DNA of 64,000 nt from Peromyscus leucopus (GCF_004664715.2 NC_051065.1:151802826-151866825); one strand, 5' to 3'; counted from the stretch's first letter, positions 10,320 to 23,324 are shown. Translations and numbers: made by a program. Notes: generated by a model not told the origin, from the letters alone.

Positions 10320-11325
10320 ACTCACAAGATTCCAACTCTTTCTTGATGCCTCACCCTATCCTCTTCCCATTAGCCCCCTGAGGACCACCATCCACATTCT
10401 GAAGGGTGTTAGGGAAGAGGATGCAGATCCTCCACCTTCTCCTGCTCAGAGAGCTTTCTTAGAACTGCCGAGGTCTGGAGCAGAGCAGGAACGGCCTTCC
10501 CTCTGTATTCAGAGGACTTGAGGAAGTGTGACTCCCAGATACGCTCCTGACAGAGAACGCCTGCTTTCTGTCTATGCGATAACCCAGGAGGGAGAACTGA
10601 GTGCTTGAGATTGAATTTATGACAGAAGGCCAGTCTCCCTTAGCTAGACTGACGGATGCCTGGGGGAACATGGCACATACTTGTGGATTGCTTTTCCTTC
10701 TGGCAACTGGCCTTTCTTGGTTAGGAAAGGGTTGTCAGTGAGCTCTCAAAGCCCTTCAGGCTATAGTTACTTTTCATTAAGGAAAGAAAGGAAGATGTGC
10801 CTCTGTGCCCTGTGCTTCTAGCATGGAGCCTAAAGCTAACCGTTTCCTCGAGCCACCCTGCATCCTCCTCCATGGACCTGGAGAAAGAAGCTTGAGAGAG
10901 GAAGAACAGTTGATTGCGTAAAGATCCAGTTCAAGCCTTTGTTTTATATGTGCAGATAGAGCTGACCGATCAAAGACATGCTCAAGTCATTAGGTTTGAG
11001 TCTGGCTTCTCTCCCCAAAACAGAGTCCTTGGGGATGTTTACTTAGATCTCCCCAAAATAAAGTACTCCAAGGAGGCCTAGCTGTTTGGCCAAAGTCTCT
11101 CAATATCACCAAATCCCAGGAAAGTCCCATCCTCATGGGGCAAAACGACAACAGAAAGGTCGGTGTTGTGTTGATCGGGTGTTGAGATTCTCCTGGGCCT
11201 TCCGTCATCAACCCTCAGCATAACCATCACTGTGCCAGAAGACAGTATTGTTCGTGTTTGTTGTTGTCTGCCAACGTGGGCCAGACATCTAAAGCTGATC
11301 TATCCACAGAGATGGTAGGGCAGAA
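10320..11325. other. Unique sequence, no gene recognised
   Basis: Overlapping frames at 10312-10521 (plus) and 10459-10671 (minus) mirror each other and show no domain. No repeat was recognised. Confidence 0.4.
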
Positions 11326-11329
11326 CAGT

Positions 11330-11540
11330 TAAGAACAGCTTAGAGTCAACTTCTGTCTTTGATGCCACTTAGCTGTGTATCCTTAGGAGAAAGGGCTGTG
11401 CTTCTCTGAGATCTCCGTTTCCTCATTCATAAACTGCGGCTAAATGTGTCTCTTTCACCAGGCTTCTCGGAGAGGAAATCAGTATGTGTAGTGTGTAGGG
11501 CAGGTGGTGAATGTTGAGAGCTCTTTGACTATTCTTGTAA
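11330..11540 (+). repeat. MIR SINE, sense
   Basis: 'cagttaagaacagcttagag', 'gccacttagctgtgtatcct', 'gatctccgtttcctcattca' and the CORE-like block after it fall in MIR order. It is one of the clearest MIRs in the window. Confidence 0.8.
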
Positions 11541-11544
11541 AGGT

Positions 11545-12120
11545 AGGAGATGTTTGTGATGCATCTGCTGTGTGCAGACACAGGCCCAGACAGCACAGGC
11601 CTTCAAGGCATCTGCTCTGTGCACCACAGAAGTGTGCCCACTTCGGTTAGGACTGGTCATTGCTCAAGAGTTTGCTTTAGAAAGCCTTGGTGGTCTTGGG
11701 TAAAGAGGTTTGATCTCAGGCTCAGGAGAGTGGCACGTGTATGACTGCCAAGCTTTAGAGACCCCCAAGGCCCCAAAGAGATGCTTTAGCTCATTAGTTC
11801 ACCCGCAGAAAGTGATGCATCTGCTATGTCAGAGCCTCAGTGTACCCCATGTGAGTATGTATACATGCATGTACACACGTACTGTACAAGCTGGTGTGCT
11901 CTGGGAGAAAGCATATATGCACAGAAAGACAGCCAGTGTCACAGGGGAGAAGGCAGCCATGGCTAGCCGACTGCCAATTTGATTTTGTGGGTTAAATGAG
12001 GTTATTCAAGCCAAATGCCCAGCATAGTATTCAAAACATAAAAGAAAAAAGGGATCATTTTCACATCGACTAAATGACTACTGTTTAAAAAGTAAACCCC
12101 AAAAAAAGAAATAGAAAACC
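11545..12120. other. Unique sequence, no gene recognised
   Basis: The plus strand has overlapping frames of 64 and 90 codons (11550-11982) with no recognisable domain. The sequence around 11855-11885 is a small alternating purine/pyrimidine tract (catgcatgtacacacg). Confidence 0.4.
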
Positions 12121-12127
12121 AAGGTGA

Positions 12128-12545
12128 CTAAAATGTGGAGAAACTGGATTCTTTGTGTATTTCTGGTGGAAATGTATAATGGTACATTACTACAGAAAAC
12201 AGTATGATGGGTTTAAAATAAAATAAAAATAGGAATTTATCTATATATTGCTAAAATAATAGGAAGCATGGTCTCAAAGAGATATCTGTATATCATGATC
12301 ACGGCATCATCATTCACAACATACAAAGGGTAGAAATGCTCTGAATGTCCACAAAGAAATGGATGAGCAAAGCATTGTATACATATAATGTGTTACTACA
12401 ACGGGTATTAGTCAGACTCTAAAGAAGTCCATGTGTGATGTGATGAACCCAGAGATACTACGCTAAATGCATGAAGTGCCCGAGTAGTCAACTCCATAGA
12501 GATAGCAGTAGACTAGCAGTTACTAGCAGTTACTTACAGGGGCCT
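12128..12545 (+). mobile_element. Old L1 LINE 3' end, sense
   Basis: 'ctacagaaaacagtatgatg', 'ctcaaagagatatctgtata', 'atcatcattcacaacataca', 'gtccacaaagaaatggatga' and 'tgatgaacccagagatacta' follow the L1 3' end in order. No coding capacity remains. Confidence 0.75.
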
Positions 12546-12784
12546 AGATGGGGAGAGAGTGGTGAGTTCATGTTTAATGAGGACAGAATTTCGGTTTCTC
12601 AAGGTTAGGAGAATTCTGGATACTGGATGCGTAATAATACAAATGTGTGTAACACTGCTGAGCTTACATACTTAAACATAAGCACAGCAGAAAAGTTTTA
12701 TAGTACGTATTACCATGGCTTTAAAAATATACATAAAAGATCTCAGAAAATATCTGTTGCAGCAACTAATAGAATCAAAGATAG

Positions 12785-13240
12785 GTCTTGATGTTGTAGT
12801 CCATTTTCTGTTTCAATCACAAAATACCCGAGACTGAGTAATGCAGAAATGAAAGTTTTTTTAGCTCATGGTTTGGGGAGGGGAGATTGAAAGTAGAACA
12901 GTGGCTTCTGGGAGGGACATTGTGGCCGTCACACTGGGAGGAGTGACTTTGGGAGATGTTGTGAGACAAAAACAGGCTGAGAGAAGGGGTTCAACCTGCA
13001 TTTGTTTGTTTGTTTGTTTGTTTGTTTGTTTTTAAATAAAGGATGTCTGCTGACAATCCACCAGGTTCCAGTGAGATCTATCAGTCCCTTCCAATGGCAG
13101 AATCCCCAATGACCTAATTACTCCTCACCTCTACCTCTTAAAGGTCCCATCACTCCTCATGACGCCACACTGGAGACCAAACTTCTAATATGGGAACCTT
13201 GAAGGACCAACCACACGCAAACCGTGGCAGAGAGAATGGG
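12785..13240 (-). mobile_element. MaLR-type LTR, antisense, containing (TTTG)n
   Basis: 'gtagtccattttctgtttca', 'caaaatacccgagactgagt' and, at the far end, 'ccacactggagaccaaactt' match an inverted MST/THE-like MaLR LTR. A (TTTG)n tract is embedded at 13001-13033. Confidence 0.65.
13001..13033 (+). repeat. (TTTG)n microsatellite
   Basis: Seven and a half uninterrupted TTTG units followed by a short T run, inside the MaLR LTR. Confidence 0.95.
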
Positions 13241-13244
13241 AACT

Positions 13245-14735
13245 GTGGTCCAGGGCTGTACTAGGCTGGTAAATGAATTTGAGCAATGAAGGCAGAGAGA
13301 ACCCAGTTCAGGGACGGCTGCCACCCGTAGGTTCCTTGCTCAACCAGACAGCATGGAGAGACTTCAGGAGCACAGAGAATAGCACACATCCCTTTTGTTT
13401 CATAATCAAATTGAAACAGCCCTGGGAGAGGCGCTATCACCATGACTTCAACTCATCCTAAGGAATGAGTACTGACATCCTGTTTTAATTAGCGGAGAGC
13501 GGCTAGGGACATGGGCCTGAGGAAATATATGTTCCTGCTCTGCTGTGCAGACACTGTGAGTGTGTATGGCAGAGGCTCAGGGGCACAGCTCAGGGGGACA
13601 TGGGGCGGGGCCTGTGTCAGTGGATAGAAGCCACTTAGAATAATTGGCCCACGGTTGGGCAGGTACAAAACTGTTCTCTCCTGATTCTCTGGATGGCGTG
13701 CATAAAGGGTTAAGGGACCATCTGCAGGGCCTTCGCCTGTCTTTACCCTTCTAGAGCGCACGATGCTTTTGTTAGAACTGTGAAGTGTAATTACAGACCT
13801 GACAGGTGACAGCAAGTCAGAAGAAACATCTTACTCTGTAGACACTGAAACAATGATTTTAAGCAAGGTGACAGTGGAGGACTCTCCCGAGCACGTGGGC
13901 CAGATGTGACCAGCACCAAATCCTCAGACACAGTCACTTCCAGGGCAAGAAACTTCATTCTTAGAAGATCGAAGGTAGATAGATCCAAGGACACTGAGAC
14001 CATTGCCCTTATCCCTAGGGTGTGGGGCAGGGTAAGGAGAGATGTCACCTACCCATCTCCCACCATCCACCCTCACCTTCTTCAGCTCTGCCTCTGGGTC
14101 AGGCACAGTGCTGGGGGCAGGCTGCACACACCTGGATACACATGGAGCTCCTGCCTCAAGGGTCATTGTCCAGAGGAGACTTTGCTGAGGAAGTAGAGGG
14201 AGGAAGGGAGGCCAGGAGTGGCTGTCTATCTGTCTTCCTCTGGGTCTGAGAATGGAGTAATTCAGACTTGAGTTCCCTTTGTGACAGTAGGGTATTGAGG
14301 ACTCAGCCTGGGGAGGTGGCTCTTCTGTTAGACCCGTGACAGCTCACATCACATCATGGAAGTTGCAAGGACAAGGGCATGGGAACTGTGCCCCTTGTCC
14401 GGCGAGGACAGGCGACAGAGCTTTTAACATGCCACAGAACAAGAAGGGGACTGAATAGACTTCCCATTCCTAGGAAAGGCTTGTAAAGACACAGCACAGC
14501 TCCGAAGACTAGTCCTCGGAACGCATCTCTACTCAACACCCTCTCCTCGTGAGCTGTTTTTGTCCGTGGCCCACCCCATACCATGGGCCTGACCTGGACC
14601 CCAGTCTGAGGAGATCCTTAGGGTGGGGGGAGGGGCTTGGGGACACAGGCACACTGCCAGGTACTCAGTAGGGAGCACAACTAACTGCCACTCTGTGCCC
14701 TCTGCACACCCCTCTGGGCAGACCAATTTACAGAT
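13245..14735. other. Unique sequence, no gene recognised
   Basis: This stretch is somewhat GC-rich and has overlapping 60-108 codon frames on both strands (largest 13489-13815 minus). None contains a domain I recognise, and no repeat was identified. Confidence 0.4.
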
Positions 14736-14739
14736 ACTT

Positions 14740-14953
14740 CTCTTACTCTTGGATTTGCTCCCTCTATACTTCATGTTTGATTTTCTTATGTGCCTCTATG
14801 AATGTTTGCCACACATCATGGGTGCCCACAAAGGCCAGAGGAGGAGGGGAGTGGACACCCTGGAGTTAGGCAGTCGGGAGCCACCAGATAAGGGTCCTGA
14901 GAACCAAACTCAGAGCCTTCTTGGAGGAGCAGTAAGTCATCGCTCCAGCCCTT
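14740..14953 (-). mobile_element. B3/B2-type SINE, antisense
   Basis: The right end reads, on the minus strand, 'gggctggagcgatgactta', followed by 'ctgagtttggttctcaggac'. This is the tRNA-like head with A and B boxes typical of rodent B2/B3 SINEs. The left end is less well conserved. Confidence 0.75.
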
Positions 14954-14959
14954 GTACCT

Positions 14960-15510
14960 TTTAATTTGATTGCTGTCTCCAAGTGTTAGGAGCCATAGGG
15001 ACTGTGTGGGGCTGAGGCAGGCCATGCCTGCCCCGAGAGGAAAGACTGTGGGAGTGCCTGAGAGGAGGGGCCAGGACCTGTGACAGCTCTGTCGGGGCCT
15101 CCCTGGGTCACGGGAGGCTCCAACTCATTCCTTATATCTGAGTCATTTTGACATTTCACAGAAGGTACACGTTGCTTCCCAAGGCTGAGGAAGCCCCCAT
15201 GAGCTATTCTGGTCTCGACACCAGCTTCCACCCCTGTCGTATTCAAGTCTCTGGACCTAAGGTTTTTCTGGAGGCTGGTCTCTTTACTCTCATGGTTTTT
15301 CTTTCCCTTTTCAGAGGACCTTTCCAATTCTGCTTCAAACTGGTCCCCTATTCAGGCCATGGGATATCCCCTGCCAAAGGACAAGTCACTTTGTTACTGA
15401 TCTTTGGGAGCTGGATTCCAAACTCCAGTAGTCCAAATCCTTGAGGTCAGCTCTGCTGTGTCTGATGGTTAAACTTACTTTGTTTCCCACTTGTTTGTTG
15501 AATGAATATG
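14960..15510. other. Unique sequence, no gene recognised
   Basis: Frames of 98-113 codons on opposite strands (14986-15327 minus, 15148-15444 plus) overlap each other and show no domain. Confidence 0.4.
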
Positions 15511-15514
15511 TGAA

Positions 15515-15548
15515 TATATATACATATACATATATATATATATATGTG
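15515..15548. repeat. (TA)/(TATACA) AT-rich microsatellite
   Basis: An alternating pyrimidine-purine tract of TA with interspersed CATA, self-complementary over most of its length. Confidence 0.85.
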
Positions 15549-15554
15549 CATGTA

Positions 15555-16655
15555 TATGAGTGCGTGTTTTATTGAAAAAGAAAAATGAAAGTAGCAACTC
15601 CAGTCTTGATTCCTCATCCATCAGGCAGCTGTGTACAACTTGCAGTCTGAGAAATGTACACAAATCATTAAATAGCAATTACCATAATTAGCAGGATGTG
15701 CACCCTTGTGCCCAGCTCCTCCGGTTTACCTTGCCGGTAGATTAATGGGTACGGTGGGGCTCCAGAGTCAGCTATGCAGGCAGATGGCGTATGGCTTCTT
15801 TGGGCGTTTTTACTCTAAGGCCATGTTCTTCTTCAGAAAAGATGTCACTCTCACATTCTCTGGGGCCTCCAGTTCCTGCTCCTCTGTCACCCATCTCGGA
15901 CTCAAGAAAAGCACTTCATGCGATCAGCAGCTCAGGTGTAGCCATGGTCAGACACGCAGGCCTGCTTCTGGGGTCAGGAGCAGGCAAGTGCTGGAGTACC
16001 CGGAAACCAGAGTCCATCTGTACCCTGCGGGCTTCTCCGCTCTCCATCCTAAGTGCTTAAGAAGCATGAGAGCCAGCCCTGCCAGCTCCCCTGTGGCCCT
16101 CATCCTACGAAGGGTTTCAAGGGCCGGAACATTGTGGCAGCAGGTGGTTTAAGGTCATGGATGCTGCAGCCTGTCAACAACATATTTACAGTTGCTATGA
16201 TACTAGGATGAAAAGGGGGTGGTCTAGCCTCTGCTAGCCACAGGGGCAGCCAGCCACTCAGGCTTCACTGTGGCTGTTGTCACTTGCAGCTGTGCCTGTC
16301 TCCCTGTCCTGCAGCCCCTGCAGCCTCTTGGGTTCCTTGAACCCTCTCTGTCCATCCAAGAGCCTCTTCCTGGCTTGCAGAGGTGCTGTGGGAGGAACAG
16401 GGACTGTGTAAATCTTGGCCCCACCTGTTCGTCAGCTATGACTGGGCTCTGCTGTCTCACTCCAGCTAAGACAGTGTTAGTTTCAGAGCCCCTGCCTAGA
16501 AAGTTGCATCAGGCAGGGCCAGTTTCTCATCTGTGCAGTGGAGACGTGGAACTTCTTGGAAGGCTGATGGGATGGTGAAAGGCGTTGACGTCCAGCCTTA
16601 TGCTGGCATGGTTCAATCAAGTAATTAGTCTTGATGATGCAAGAACTAATGAGCG
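15555..16655. other. Unique sequence, no gene recognised
   Basis: A 148-codon plus-strand frame (15706-16152) and a 102-codon frame (16270-16578) occur here. Both lack recognisable domains and fall within chance expectation. Confidence 0.4.
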
Positions 16656-16659
16656 TCAA

Positions 16660-16865
16660 CCGTGGGTCCCATATGAACTCCTGTAGGTTCTGGGAACAGA
16701 GCAGTGCCTAGACAGGACTCATACGTCATGCTGTGTGAGGGGGTGGGGTGGAAGAATGGTAATAGACAAATACTAGTAAACAAATAGGACAGTTTGAGGT
16801 GGTGGTATGTGCTATGAAGAAAGAAAATGAATGTGGTATTAGAGTCAAGGGCTCTTTGACAAAGT
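16660..16865 (-). mobile_element. L2 LINE fragment, antisense
   Basis: 'ggttctgggaacagagcagt', a 'tagacaaatactagtaaacaa' block and 'ggtggtatgtgctatgaaga' match the inverted L2 3' region in order. The copy is old and degenerate. Confidence 0.65.
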
Positions 16866-17011
16866 GGCAATTCATCTGAGCTGGACTCCCGGGAGGACCC
16901 CTACACTGGCCAGATTCTTTGGATCTAGATGCTCCTGCAGGGCTTGTTATTTTTTTCCCAGTGGCCAAAGCTAATTTATTTATTAGACATTATTAAGAAA
17001 TTAATTCAAGG

Positions 17012-17229
17012 GATTAGAAAAATGGCTTAGCACTTAAAAGAGCTTGCGCTCTTCTAGGGACCTGAGTTTGGTTCCTAGGACCCCATGTTGGGTAGCTCAC
17101 AACTGCCTGTAACTCTAGCTCCGGGAGATCTGAAACCCTCTTCTCGACTCTGTGAGCACCCAGACCCACATGGCGCACACAGATACTCACATAGGCACAC
17201 ACATAAAAATAAATAAAAGTAGTTTAAAA
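17012..17229 (+). mobile_element. B3-type SINE, sense
   Basis: The tRNA-like head ('aatggcttagcacttaaaag' then 'ctgagtttggttcctaggac') is followed by 'gtagctcacaactgcctgta' and an A-rich tail ending 'aaaataaataaaag'. An imperfect 14-bp target duplication (aaattaattcaagg at 16998-17011 and aaatcagttcaagg at 17230-17243, two mismatches) brackets it. Confidence 0.85.
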
Positions 17230-17408
17230 AAATCAGTTCAAGGCGTCCTTCTGGGTGGTGGCATTGCCTTTCGGCTGTGTGTGCATAGTTTAATCTTGGC
17301 AAGTTATCCCCAGTGCTGGTGTAACTGGATGATGAATCAGAGGTAGTGACAAAGACCTGAAGATGGGTCCACTTGCCTGCAAGGTGGATACTTGGGTGGC
17401 GATTAAGG

Positions 17409-17424
17409 TTTTTTTTTTTTTTTT
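17409..17424 (+). repeat. Poly(T) run
   Basis: Sixteen uninterrupted T. No SINE body was recognised on either side. Confidence 0.9.
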
Positions 17425-17429
17425 GTAAA

Positions 17430-19355
17430 CTGAAGTAGTAATAATATTCTCGACTTTACCGTAGAAAGTGACTGATAACTGGGGAGGGCAAGCACCAACT
17501 CCAGGACTGTGTTTCCTTTCCTGCACCTTGAGAAGTTCCTAGTAGCCAGAGCAGTCATGATACCGCAGATGTGTGTGGAGCCAAGCAGCAGGAACAGCAC
17601 AACATTTATGCTTAGGCCAACGCCCCAGGAGCCCCCAGTGAGGAGATGGGAGCAGCCTTTGCCACATTCTGTGGCCTCGTATTCCCCTCCCTACCTTCCA
17701 CCCTCTCTTTTCTCCATGTGGGTACAGGCACGTGGGCACACCCCCACCCCGCTCTCCAGTTGCTGTGACTTTTCAACAGGCATGTTCCTTTGTGGGAAGT
17801 CTCAGTCTGGGAAGTCACATCTCTATGTAAATGTGAAGTTTAGAACATGATTGTTAAGTTTACAACCCGTAAAAATGAAAAAAAAAAATCAAGCTTAATT
17901 GACAGCAATATGTAGGAGATGGCCTCCTTGGGGCCAGATAAATGTGTGTTTACTATATCCAGCTCCTATGGGGCAAGAAGCATTGGGAAATACAGTGGGA
18001 CAGGAGAGGAATGACAGATTTCAGGGAGCAAAATGGGGTACCATGACTAGAAATGTAGAGTGTGGCAGTCAGCCTGGGATTGGACACAGCCCTGATCAGG
18101 GCCAGCTCTCCACTGGCCTAAACTCTACCCCACTGTTCTCTCCCACTGTCTCCATCTCTGAACATTCTGCACTGGACCTATCCCCGGACAGCCCCCAGAA
18201 GACCAGGCCTGCTGCCGCCTTGACCTTCTGTGACAGATGCCAGCTTGCCTAGTTGTTCATGGCGTTCTAATGGGTCCTCTTGCGTCTCCCCCAGGCCGTG
18301 GCAGGCCTTAGGGGACCGGTGGATTGACTAGAGTGGACTTAGATGATGTCAGGGAGGATGTATGGGAAGCCATTTGGGGGTTTCTGGAATCTTCCTTCAG
18401 AGAGTCTCTGGAGCGTGGCATGGGGCAGGAGGCCTTTGTGACACTCTGAACAGGACCCCGTCCTCCCAGCAGAGCTGGTGGTGTGTGGTGCTGACGGTAA
18501 AGACAGTTGCAGGAGATCCGAGCTGCACTTCCCACTCCAGGACAGCACTGCCCTTGATCTGGTGAGTGGGTTATAGAGTCCTCTGGATGTTTCCTGTTTG
18601 AGAACAAGCCATCTGGCTCTCTATAATCCTCATGTCCAGAATGTCCAGAAGATTGTCAAGCCTTCCCTTCAAGTCTGGAGATGTGAGTCAGGCTCCAGCT
18701 CTGGCTTGAAAGTATCTCTCTTAAGCCTGTGTCCTTCCCGGGAGGAGGCCCGAGTGTCTGTCTGCCCAGGTACTTCCATGGGCCTTACCTTGGCAGCAGG
18801 TGTACAGAGAGCCCAAAAGTGTGCACGTTGACATTCTCTTTTTCTCCTTGGAGGCAGTTAGATGTTTCTAACCTCTCATTTCCAGCCCAAGGAAGGGCTT
18901 GCCACATTGACTACTGGAGAACTTTGCCTGATGGCGTCTGAGGAGGTGCCCAGAGCACACACTAAATCCATTCCACCTTGCCCAAGACCAGTCCCTGTGT
19001 GCCTGAAGTTCACCTAGCCCCACTCCTCCAACTTGTGTTCCTAGGAAAATGTTCCCTGCACCTGCCTCTGCCTGGGATCAGCTTGCCGGACACTGAGACT
19101 TCATCAGGCACCTTTCTCCCTGTGAGCTTGGCTGCCAGAGGAGATGGGGAAGACTTACTGTTGGACCCTCCAATTGTTAAAACTATGCAAAGGGAATCAA
19201 CAAGTCTCCATAAACCACTTTTCTGGCATGGCTTCAAGGGTTGGGGTGGTGGTGGTGGTGGCAGGGATCTGGCTCGGCTTTCCACACAGTGATCACAGGT
19301 AGGAAGGCACTGGTGGGTCTCAGCTATTCACCAGGCATGGTGGGCGTGTTTATAG
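17430..19355. other. Unique sequence, no gene recognised
   Basis: Several frames of 60-117 codons occur (largest 17899-18252 plus). None is recognisable. A small (GGT)n tract lies at about 19243-19261. Confidence 0.4.
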
Positions 19356-19359
19356 TAGT

Positions 19360-19495
19360 CACTCTGTCTTCCCTACCTCCCTGCAAAGAGGGAATTGCTA
19401 TTTCTAATTTTAGAAATGAGAACACTAAGGAGGTTCTATGACTGACCTAAGAGGTTGAGTCACACAGCTTAACAAACACCCCCAGGCTCCTTCCT
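19360..19495 (-). repeat. MIR SINE, antisense
   Basis: 'tttagaaatgagaacactaa', 'gactgacctaagaggttg' and 'gagtcacacagctta' are the inverted MIR core and flank in order. Confidence 0.6.
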
Positions 19496-19499
19496 CTCC

Positions 19500-20845
19500 C
19501 AGGAGAAATCAGTCTGTCATTCTCTTGTAGATCATGTAGGTCCCCAACTCAGTAGAGGGGGCTACCCTATTGCTCTCAGATGGCAAGCTCTATTTTTCAC
19601 AAATTTCGTCAGGCAAGGCCCCTGCCTCTCAGCCCTCCATATGCTGCCTCACCTGGTAAACACCCCTGCACATCTCAGCGCTGTCCTTGGCAGTGGAGGA
19701 CACAGCCCACAGCCCACCTGAGTCTTCCGGCTTAGCTGCACTCATCATCAGTATCCTGGATTCACTGCTGGAAGCGGAACTTAGCATGGTGCTTCTTTGA
19801 TCTTTCCAGTTCTTTTGACTCGGAATGGCTCGTGGTTGGAAGGTATCTGAGAGTTAGTCTAGTCTAACTGTCCCAACTAGGATGTGTCTCAGCAAACCAC
19901 AGAAAGCTCTCTAAACACATCCGCAGGCCTGGAGGCTCGGGATTTAGTCCACATCTTCTCTACAGTGCTGTGATAGATACAGACTGTATCCATTCTTTTC
20001 TTTTTCTTCTGCTAGGAAGGTAGACGGTAGCTGTCTTGGACCACCAGTAGCCGATGATAGACCAGTAAGCTGGAAGTACTTGGTCTCTATAAACTGCCCA
20101 GAGTAGACAGTTTCCCTCCAGAGTTCCACACAAGATGAAAACAGTACACTTCCATTTGGTTTAATTCACAGAAAGGAAGTCTAGATCAGCCCTTTGGGAT
20201 TCAGGTGTTGGATGTGAGGTCCTTACCCTATTATGTTTTCAATAGCTGTATCCATCCTCTGCAGTTTCTATTATGCTGATGTTTCCCTTGAAGAGTCATA
20301 CAGAGAAACACACCATTAGGCATGTCCAGTGTATCAGCCAGCACTCTCCTGGGTGGTAAGGTACCTTATTCTTCCAGTAACTAGCTCTATGACTTTGAGT
20401 TCATTGTGATCCACAGTGCAATGACAGTTTGTGAATGGATGGCTGCCATGCTCCATTCATTTCTAACAGACCCTGAGGCTGCCTGCAGTTCTAAGTGGCA
20501 TTGGTGTCCATGTAGGAGTTCAGGGTGTATGCATCTGATTGGCTGAGTTCACTTTATGACAAGTCTGGTTGAAGGATGACCAGAAAAAGGATGCCACTGG
20601 GGGATGCATGATGTAATAGTATAGTTGCGAGCAAGATAATGAGCTTGGAATGTCACTTTATTATGGAAGATAAAAATTCAGTTTCCTTGTTATTAGTACT
20701 TACAAGTGAAAAATCGGCTCTGGAAGATGAAGTTATACCTCCCTTGGTCCTTCAACTATGGTGGGCACTCTGCATGTGGTACTTGTTCTTTGCAGAGAGA
20801 AAATTTGATACAACTTCAGCCCAAGGGATAATGTCTCTTTCTCTC
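19500..20845. other. Unique sequence, no gene recognised
   Basis: Frames are short (61-72 codons). No repeat or RNA gene was identified. Confidence 0.4.
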
Positions 20846-20847
20846 TT

Positions 20848-21050
20848 CCCATGCTAGGGATAGAACCTAGGGTGTTATCCATGTTAACTAGGCAAGTGTG
20901 CACCCCTGAGCTACATCCCTAGCCTTTGGGGATGTGTGGATATTTTAAGAACAGCCCTTTCAATGCATTCCAGCAGGTCTTGAGCTTTCAATCTTCTTGC
21001 CTCAGCCTCCCCAAATAGCTGGGTCTATAGGCTTGCACCACTAGGCAGAG
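20848..21050 (-). mobile_element. B4 SINE (B1-like plus ID-like), antisense
   Basis: On the minus strand a B1-like left part ('gcctatagacccagctattt', 'ggaggctgaggcaagaagat') is followed by an ID-like right part ('ggctagggatgtagctcagg', 'cctaggttctatccctag'). That fused order defines the rodent B4 family. Confidence 0.8.
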
Positions 21051-21054
21051 ACCA

Positions 21055-23040
21055 GAGTAGTCACGTTAGATTGATCTGGAATCAGGACTGCCAGCTACTT
21101 TGGTAGTTATGCTGAGTAGAGGGTATTGGCTGGATTTCTTGCTCTTAAATAATTCCTGAACTTTGAAAGGTGTTCTAGGCAATGTGGTCTCTTACTGCTT
21201 CTTGTCCTGGTCGATAGAATCTCCCAGGGAATCCTTAGCTCTCATTGGTGGCCCGTTTCTGTCTACTAGACCTTTGGACTTCGGCTTGCCATAATTCTCA
21301 AGATAACATCACAGTAATCACTGGGAGGCTAGCATTTTCTCCCTTTGTTTTTAATTTTAGTTTGTTCAGAGTCACATAGTTCTGACTCCAGAATGGATGT
21401 TACAGTGAGCTGATGGTGGAGATGGATGGATTAAGCCAAGCCACACATGACTGTGAGATTCTTGCCCGTTCCCATTGCCTCCAGGAAAGGCTTTTGGAAT
21501 ACAAAAGTGAAGACTGGCGAATTGACACTCTTCAAGCCAGTGTGGGAATGTGCATGGCAATATTTCTTGACAAATTGGTTCTGGTGAAAGCTGGGTACTG
21601 GGTCAGTAAATTTTCCTAGGGTCTGTTCTTGGGCTGTTTATTTACCATCCTAGTATGATTTGAAGCAGGTGACCAGACAGGGGTTTCACAGTGTCACCCT
21701 CCATTAGAAAGTCTTTGTTAATACTGTTGATGCTTCTTTATTGTGCCATTGATTACCTGAAACATGCATTTTGACAGCAGAGGTATGACAAGATCACTTA
21801 GCCACCACAGAATGACTAAGAGCAAGTGCCACAAAGAGGGACTTGTCTGTATAAGAGTCAGGTGAAATTAAGTGCCATATGTTGTTATCCCTGTTCTGTT
21901 TTTACCTCTCTGGCTCATTTGCTCAGTGGGAACAATGAGCATCAACAGAGCTGGCTCTGATGGGAACTCAAGACCCCTGAGTGAGAGGATGAATGTGCAT
22001 GCAGTACCTCCTGGTCACTGGGCCACCACTGAACATGCAGACATGCTCTCCCTTGCTAGATGCTAACTCAATATTCCCGCCTTTTAGTCTTAACACACTT
22101 TCTTGCCCAGAATCATGTCCTTTTTCTGTACTTGATGTTGGAATGACTTTGATGAATGGGTCAGCATCATCAGCAGGGTCTACTGTTAGTTGTATGTGTT
22201 CAAACATAGAACTCTGTAACAGGTTTAGGTACTCGGTCTTAATAGTATAACGGCTGTATTGTTGTGCTCAAGACCCAACTGTGGACTGTGCTAAGGCGTG
22301 TTTCCTTCCTCTGTAGTGTCTGTACCTGCTGCACCATGACAGATTGTCACTGCAAGGAAGCATTGTGCTAGGCTCAGTAATAAAACAGCTTCTTTATGCC
22401 TCCTAATAAGAAAGCCTGTCCTGTTACATACATTCCTTGTCACCTAGCCCTACTTGTCACTTTAGATTCTTAAAGCGTCCTCCTATCTCGAATACTGCCA
22501 GTTTAGTTTTATCATCTGCTGACCAGCTGTGGATGTGCTGTGTTGTGTGGTGTGGTGATGGGGTAAACGCTCGAGTGTATGGAAAAGATACAGGTCCATG
22601 CGTGCTTTGCGAAGTTAGTGTCAGAGGAAAGCAATGCCGGAGGGGCGAGAGCTAAGCTGAGGACAGAAAGAGTGCCATTTGAAGGCTGTGCTACCACTGC
22701 TGCAGTCTTTGTTGTGGGCGAATACTGGAGCTTTAGATGGACTCTGAGTGGGGTCAGCATAAAGGCCCATGCATTCCACCAAATTCATTTAAACACTGGG
22801 AACCTTCCCAGCATGGTGAGATAATGGAATTTGCATAGCATAAAAGCAGAGGTCATAAGAATGCAGGAGATGCCTGAAGGGACCCACCTTCATGTGGGAG
22901 GTGTACAGTGTAGAGGACTGGAATGCATAATCTTGGGGAATGTCATCTCATGTTTGTGAGTTTCAGTGTCTTATCCTAGAAACAGAGGGGTTAGCATTAA
23001 AAACTGCCAAGATTCCCTCAAAAAATAAGGACTGGCCTTC
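21055..23040. other. Unique sequence, no gene recognised
   Basis: Frames of 62-85 codons only. No repeat or structural RNA was recognised. Confidence 0.4.
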
Positions 23041-23044
23041 ACTA

Positions 23045-23225
23045 CACTCCTCTGTGCACTAAATGCTATTTCAAGCATTCTAAGTGCGGAGACCCTTTAA
23101 TCCTTATGATGCCCTGGGAAGAAGCGTCTGTTTTTGCTCCCATTGTACTGTGAGCTGTGAGCTTGTTTCTGGGTACAGAGGCCAAAATGCTTAGCTAGTA
23201 TGCGATTTTTCCGAGGCTCTAAATT
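23045..23225 (-). repeat. MIR SINE, antisense
   Basis: 'gtgcactaaatgctatttca', a 'ctttaatccttatgatgcc' block and 'aggccaaaatgcttagctag' sit in inverted MIR order. Divergence is substantial. Confidence 0.55.
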
Positions 23226-23324
23226 ACATAAGATTAGGAGAGAATAACAGTTTTACCCTGCAACCTTTATACAAACCACTTGGCCAGATGGAGATATCAA
23301 AAGCAATTTCTAAAAACAACAATG

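Noticed and set aside
10312..10671. Paired frames on opposite strands considered as an exon
   Set aside because: Codon content is unremarkable, no consistent acceptor/donor pair bounds a frame and no domain is present.
17012..17229. tRNA-like A and B boxes considered as a tRNA gene
   Set aside because: The boxes belong to a tRNA-derived SINE. No cloverleaf can be formed and an A-rich SINE tail follows. The same holds for the B2, B3 and ID copies elsewhere.
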